Source: Novosphingobium sp. (lineage in GTDB: Bacteria; Pseudomonadota; Alphaproteobacteria; Sphingomonadales; Sphingomonadaceae). Taken from it: 9,414 nucleotides of DNA. The position numbers and the translations under genes were made by a program. The stretch lies in assembly GCA_027490345.1 (NCBI GenBank), contig JAIXYF010000136.1:1-9414 (forward strand), given 5' to 3'. Positions within the stretch are counted from its first letter, which is position 1; every line of letters begins with the position of its first letter. Below are positions 7,106 through 9,414 of this stretch, piece after piece. Under the pieces are notes generated by a model, which did no database searches, was not told where the DNA came from, and was given only the letters and a program-made list of their open reading frames with translations.

Positions 7106-7248
7106 GGCAGGTTTGCCCGGCCCGGAACAGGACTTTCCCGGCGCAGACGGTGCGGCAGATTCCGGGGCACAGCGCCCGCATCGGGGCTGCTGCCCAAGGC
7201 ACCGCGGCGTGCACCATGCCCCGCGCCCCCTATGTCGGAATTGCTTAC

Positions 7249-7268
7249 GGTTGACACGGTTGACACGG
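7249..7268 (+). repeat. 9-bp tandem repeat with two TTGACA boxes
   Basis: The unit GGTTGACAC occurs twice in tandem (7249-7257, 7258-7266), followed by GG. Each copy contains a perfect -35-like TTGACA (7251-7256 and 7260-7265). No good -10 sits 16-18 nt downstream of either; the nearest AT-rich hexamer, AATACT at 7277-7282, is 20 or 11 nt away. No gene follows on this strand, so the boxes may instead be binding sites for a regulator of tspO, which starts at 7105 on the other strand. Confidence 0.6.
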
Positions 7269-7270
7269 TC

Positions 7271-7327
7271 CTGATCAATACTTTCGCTCGATCAGTGCAG
7301 CGAGTTTGATCGACTGAAGTGATCAAA
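7271..7327. promoter_or_regulatory. cluster of four GATC half-sites forming overlapping dyads
   Basis: GATC occurs at 7273, 7290, 7308 and 7321, spacings of 17, 18 and 13 bp. Two perfect 7-bp inverted repeats overlap: TCGATCA (7288-7294) with TGATCGA (7307-7313), and TTTGATC (7305-7311) with GATCAAA (7321-7327). Since they share the middle half-site only one can form as a hairpin at a time; alternatively they are operator sites for a dimeric regulator. Either role is inference; the repeats themselves are read directly. Confidence 0.4.
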
Positions 7328-7446
7328 GACGGCAGCGCGGGCGGCATGGATTGCTGCATGAACAGGGCGGCTCGGCAAAGGGGCGGGAGGCGCCGAGCTC
7401 TGCAGAATTTCGCGATGTAGGAAAGCTTGAAGGCTATCGCGGATGG

Positions 7447-7492
7447 GGTGCAGCATCGTGGCAGGTGGTGGGGGTTTGGGGATTGCTGCACC
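7447..7492. repeat. inverted repeat, 9-bp perfect arms
   Basis: GGTGCAGCA (7447-7455) is perfectly complementary to TGCTGCACC (7484-7492), with a 28-nt G-rich loop on the plus strand. Neither strand has a T-run after the second arm, so it does not look like an intrinsic terminator. The right arm overlaps the second copy of an 11-bp direct repeat, GGATTGCTGCA (7348-7358 and 7480-7490), so the left arm could also pair with the earlier copy over its TGCAGCA core. Confidence 0.55.
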
Positions 7493-7501
7493 TGACACCG
7501 T

Positions 7502-7584
7502 CACCCCGTAACCGCTTTCACCGTAAACCTGGGTCGCCGTAAACTTGGGTCACCGTAGCCCCGTAACCCCGGTCGTACACTGGT
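7502..7584. repeat. degenerate 16-bp tandem repeat array
   Basis: The clearest units are CACCGTAAACCTGGGT (7519-7534) and CGCCGTAAACTTGGGT (7535-7550), which differ at two positions. They are flanked by diverged units: CACCCCGTAACCGCTTT (7502-7518), then CACCGTAGCC with CCGTAACCCCGGT (7551-7573) and a final CGTACACTGGT (7574-7584). On the minus strand the core reads TTTACGGYGACCCARG. The array lies 39 bp beyond the polysaccharide gene stop (7623), outside any gene. Units are too short and contiguous for CRISPR. A short dispersed intergenic repeat or a remnant of slipped-strand duplication are the plausible readings. Confidence 0.55.
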
Positions 7585-7622
7585 CATGCAGGGCGCATGT
7601 CTGGCAGTTCGAACTCCAATAG

Positions 7623-9140
7623 CTATGTGCCCCCTGTCAGCACTTGTGGGGGCCGGTGGTCGCGCAATTGCGCAACAGATTTTTCCTCGCGAAGCATCCA
7701 GACCGCGGCACAAATAAACAGGCATTCGAGAGAGGGAATACGCAGTGGGTAATCGGTCAAAGACGCAAGTGCAAACAAAGCAAGGACAACGAGGCCGACC
7801 CGAGGCAAGCTTGTGCTACGGGAATGTGTTGATCCTGTCAGTATCCTCCTCGCGCGAACCATCCAGGCAATTAACATCATCGCCAAAATGGCAAGCGCGG
7901 GCAATCCTCCGGTCAGAATAACGTCGAGCCAGTCATTATGCACCTGATTCATGTAAGGCGGCATAAGAAGCAAATCGGGTTCGTATACTTGATAGAGGGT
8001 GGCAAACGAGCCAAACCCACTCCCCCACGGAAAATAATCCTGAATCATGCTGTACACGGATGGCTGGATTTTGACCCGCAGATCCTCCAATGGATTGCTG
8101 CCAAATAGCCGATCCCAGGCCAAGGCCCGCCCGAGCGAAATGGATGCCGCGGCCAGCACCAGGGAAACAAGGCCTAGCAGAACCGTAGCCAGTTGAGTTG
8201 GCCGGGTGAGCGGGAAAGTGGATTGCTCCGAGGTCGCTTTCTCCCTTCTCGCGTAAAGCAGCAATGGCACAGAGCACAGGCCCATCACACCTGCCAGCAA
8301 ACCGGCACGCGAGCCGGTGATCAAGATCATCGGAACCAGCAAAAGCCCCCCCATTATCGCGACCATACGACGTATTGGCAGCTTCACGAGGCGCTGTGAT
8401 TTCACCCGCCCGCGATCCCCGGATTTCCAGCCCGACCATGCGGCCAGCATGGGAAATAAACAGGCTAGCAGCGCAGCCTGGTGGTTGCGATTGGCAAACA
8501 GCCCATCAGCCGAGCCATGGTGCCTGACACGATGCCAATAAAGTGGTCCATTTGGATCGTCCAGAATCTGCAATAGCCCGATCCATCCACTCAGGAAACC
8601 AAGCGTGAGGAACACTCCGAGCAATTTGCGATGTGCGTTTGAGTCCACTTGCACGGCAAGGATCAGTGTTGCCAGTGCAGGCGCGGCCGACCACAAGCCA
8701 TGCCAGCCGCTCATGGGGTCGAGACTCATCGGCCGCCATTGCCCCTCCAGGCCCGCTGCCTGATCGATCGCCATCACCAGGTCGCGGTGGCCAAGCGCCA
8801 AGAAAACGTGCGGCGGCAAGGGCACAAGTTGCAGGATGGCAAGCATGAGGCAAATCGCAGCAATCGCAAAAAGCCATGAATGAGCTCTGACTTGCGCGGT
8901 GGTGAGCGTAGTCAGGCCGAGGCTCCCAACCAATATCGCACCCGACCAGATGAACCCCGTAAAAACCGAAGCACTACTGCCATCGCCGCCGATGAGAAAC
9001 ATGATCACGAGAAAACTTGCCAGCAGGGTAAACTGCCAAGACTCGGCCAGGACCGGGAAACGGTCCCTTACGCTGCGATGACGAGACAGTTCCCGGCGGG
9101 CTCGTGACTGACGCTGCGTGGACATCACGCAAAGGTCCAC
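7623..9140 (-). CDS. O-antigen ligase/polymerase family membrane protein (Wzy_C)
   Basis: A 505-residue polytopic membrane protein with about 11-12 hydrophobic spans (roughly 36-51, 58-75, 88-106, 150-165, 172-190, 220-235, 258-276, 278-296, 316-335, 404-428, 447-465, 468-484). The large periplasmic loop between about 336 and 403 is typical of the O-antigen ligase (WaaL)/Wzy_C superfamily, which transfers or polymerises undecaprenyl-linked glycans. Landmarks are NRNHQAALLA (217-226), TGSRAGLLAG (275-284), PWGSGFGSF (371-379) and VHNDWLDVILTGGLP (400-414); the histidine in HND matches the conserved periplasmic His of the family. Ligase and polymerase cannot be separated from sequence. It starts at GTG 9140 or ATG 9125; neither has a clear ribosome site. 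It follows the partial gene by 15 nt, probably in one operon. GC is clearly lower than in the neighbours (50 % at 8041-8100). Confidence 0.85.
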   Translation of the reverse strand: MDLCVMSTQRQSRARRELSRHRSVRDRFPVLAESWQFTLLASFLVIMFLIGGDGSSASVFTGFIWSGAILVGSLGLTTLTTAQVRAHSWLFAIAAICLMLAILQLVPLPPHVFLALGHRDLVMAIDQAAGLEGQWRPMSLDPMSGWHGLWSAAPALATLILAVQVDSNAHRKLLGVFLTLGFLSGWIGLLQILDDPNGPLYWHRVRHHGSADGLFANRNHQAALLACLFPMLAAWSGWKSGDRGRVKSQRLVKLPIRRMVAIMGGLLLVPMILITGSRAGLLAGVMGLCSVPLLLYARREKATSEQSTFPLTRPTQLATVLLGLVSLVLAAASISLGRALAWDRLFGSNPLEDLRVKIQPSVYSMIQDYFPWGSGFGSFATLYQVYEPDLLLMPPYMNQVHNDWLDVILTGGLPALAILAMMLIAWMVRARRILTGSTHSRSTSLPRVGLVVLALFALASLTDYPLRIPSLECLFICAAVWMLREEKSVAQLRDHRPPQVLTGGT

Positions 9141-9155
9141 ATGCCGAACCCAGCC

Positions 9156-9414
9156 TCAATTTGCACGATTCAAATCCAGTTTCGTGAGCACCGCCTGCGA
9201 AGCCGAGCTACTGGCTTCGCCCTGCGCCCACAATCGCCAACGCTGGGCAGGGCAATTCGCGGGAATGGTGATGGCGGAACGGTATGTGCCTCGCCCACCA
9301 TGGCGTGGCAGCGATTGGTTCCATATCACCGCGCCATCAGGCATGTCGCAAACCAGTTCCCAGGTCAGCATCGCCATCGGCGCTGAAGCATCATAAGAGA
9401 TAACTTGCGCAACG
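9156..9414 (-). CDS. C-terminal part of an unidentified protein in the polysaccharide unit
   Basis: The frame is open from the right edge of the window to TGA at 9158-9156, giving at least 86 residues; the ATG at 9377 is internal, because seven coding-like residues (VISYDAS) and more precede it without a stop. The tail looks like a beta-sandwich: alternating strands with MLTWELVCDMPDGAVIW, GTYRSAITIPANCPAQRWRLWAQG and a final AVLTKLDLNRAN. Two cysteines and a YRSAITIPANCPAQ-type strand suggest an extracytoplasmic, possibly carbohydrate-related domain, but I do not recognise the family with confidence. It lies 15 nt upstream of the O-antigen ligase-like gene on the same strand, so co-transcription and a role in surface-polysaccharide assembly are inferred. 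The start and N-terminal domains are outside the window. Confidence 0.7.
   Translation of the reverse strand, partial: VAQVISYDASAPMAMLTWELVCDMPDGAVIWNQSLPRHGGRGTYRSAITIPANCPAQRWRLWAQGEASSSASQAVLTKLDLNRAN

Larger units (their letters stand above)
7106..7622. other. 517-bp gene-free region between tspO and the polysaccharide gene
   Basis: I find no convincing coding sequence here: short open frames on both strands lack ribosome sites and have composition like the shadow frames of neighbours. The stretch 7106-7240 is GC-rich and featureless, presumably the tspO leader. From 7249 on it carries, in order, a 9-bp tandem repeat containing two TTGACA boxes, a cluster of four GATC-centred half-sites forming overlapping dyads, an 11-bp direct repeat (7348-7358 and 7480-7490), a 9-bp-arm inverted repeat (7447-7455/7484-7492) and a degenerate 16-bp tandem array (7502-7584). 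It could hold the tspO promoter or an untranslated RNA; neither is demonstrated. Confidence 0.6.

Noticed and set aside
7447..7492. Intrinsic terminator for the ligase-like gene
   Set aside because: The inverted repeat has a 28-nt loop, no T-run on either strand and lies 130 bp beyond the stop codon.
7351..7542. 63-codon plus-strand frame in the intergenic region
   Set aside because: No Shine-Dalgarno before the ATG, low-complexity Gly/Ser/Trp composition, and it runs through the repeats; not supported as a gene.
7502..7584. Possible CRISPR array
   Set aside because: Units are about 16 bp, contiguous and degenerate, with no unique spacers and no cas genes in the window.
7106..7622. Insertion sequence remnant or attachment site
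   Set aside because: No transposase or integrase fragment, no tRNA and no pair of terminal inverted repeats with target duplication could be found.
7501..7725. 74-codon minus-strand frame across the 16-bp repeats
   Set aside because: It overlaps the end of the ligase-like gene in another frame, and its repeat-encoded tail (GYGDPSLRRPRF) simply reflects the DNA repeat.
1..9414. tRNA, rRNA, riboswitch, toxin-antitoxin or defence genes
   Set aside because: None of their characteristic structures or motifs were seen on either strand.

Overview
The window looks like chromosomal DNA from an alphaproteobacterium, most likely of the Sphingomonadales (Erythrobacter/Novosphingobium-like). This is an inference from high GC (a hand count of 4741-4800 gives 75 %), strong third-position G/C in the housekeeping genes, scarce Shine-Dalgarno sites with some GTG starts, and the flavour of the proteins. 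No database search was run.

Layout, left to right. The left edge holds the first 20 codons of rlmJ (23S rRNA m6A methyltransferase, minus strand), divergent from an ALDH3-type aldehyde dehydrogenase (plus). Next is a secreted CsgG-like protein with a C-terminal bacterial SH3 domain (plus), facing dapA (minus; lysine and peptidoglycan precursor synthesis). dapA is divergent from a large soluble lytic transglycosylase (plus; peptidoglycan turnover). This faces a 67-residue acidic helical protein of unknown function (minus), which is divergent from greB (plus; transcript cleavage factor). greB in turn faces a TspO/MBR-family membrane protein (minus). A 517-bp gene-free stretch follows (7106-7622), with several unexplained small repeats. 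The right end is a two-gene minus-strand surface-polysaccharide unit: a protein cut by the window edge, then an O-antigen ligase/polymerase (Wzy_C) family membrane protein. This unit has visibly lower GC (50 % in 8041-8100) than the rest.

Functionally, the left two thirds is ordinary housekeeping: translation, aldehyde oxidation, envelope and peptidoglycan metabolism, and transcription. The right end is likely the edge of an exopolysaccharide or O-antigen locus. A recurring pattern is tail-to-tail gene pairs with only 9, 3 and 6 nt between stop codons and no visible intrinsic terminator.

I see no defence system, mobile element, CRISPR array, RNA gene or biosynthetic cluster. The least explained DNA is the 7106-7622 intergenic region: 9-bp tandem TTGACAC repeats, overlapping GATC-centred dyads, an 11-bp direct repeat, a 9-bp-arm inverted repeat and a degenerate 16-bp tandem array.
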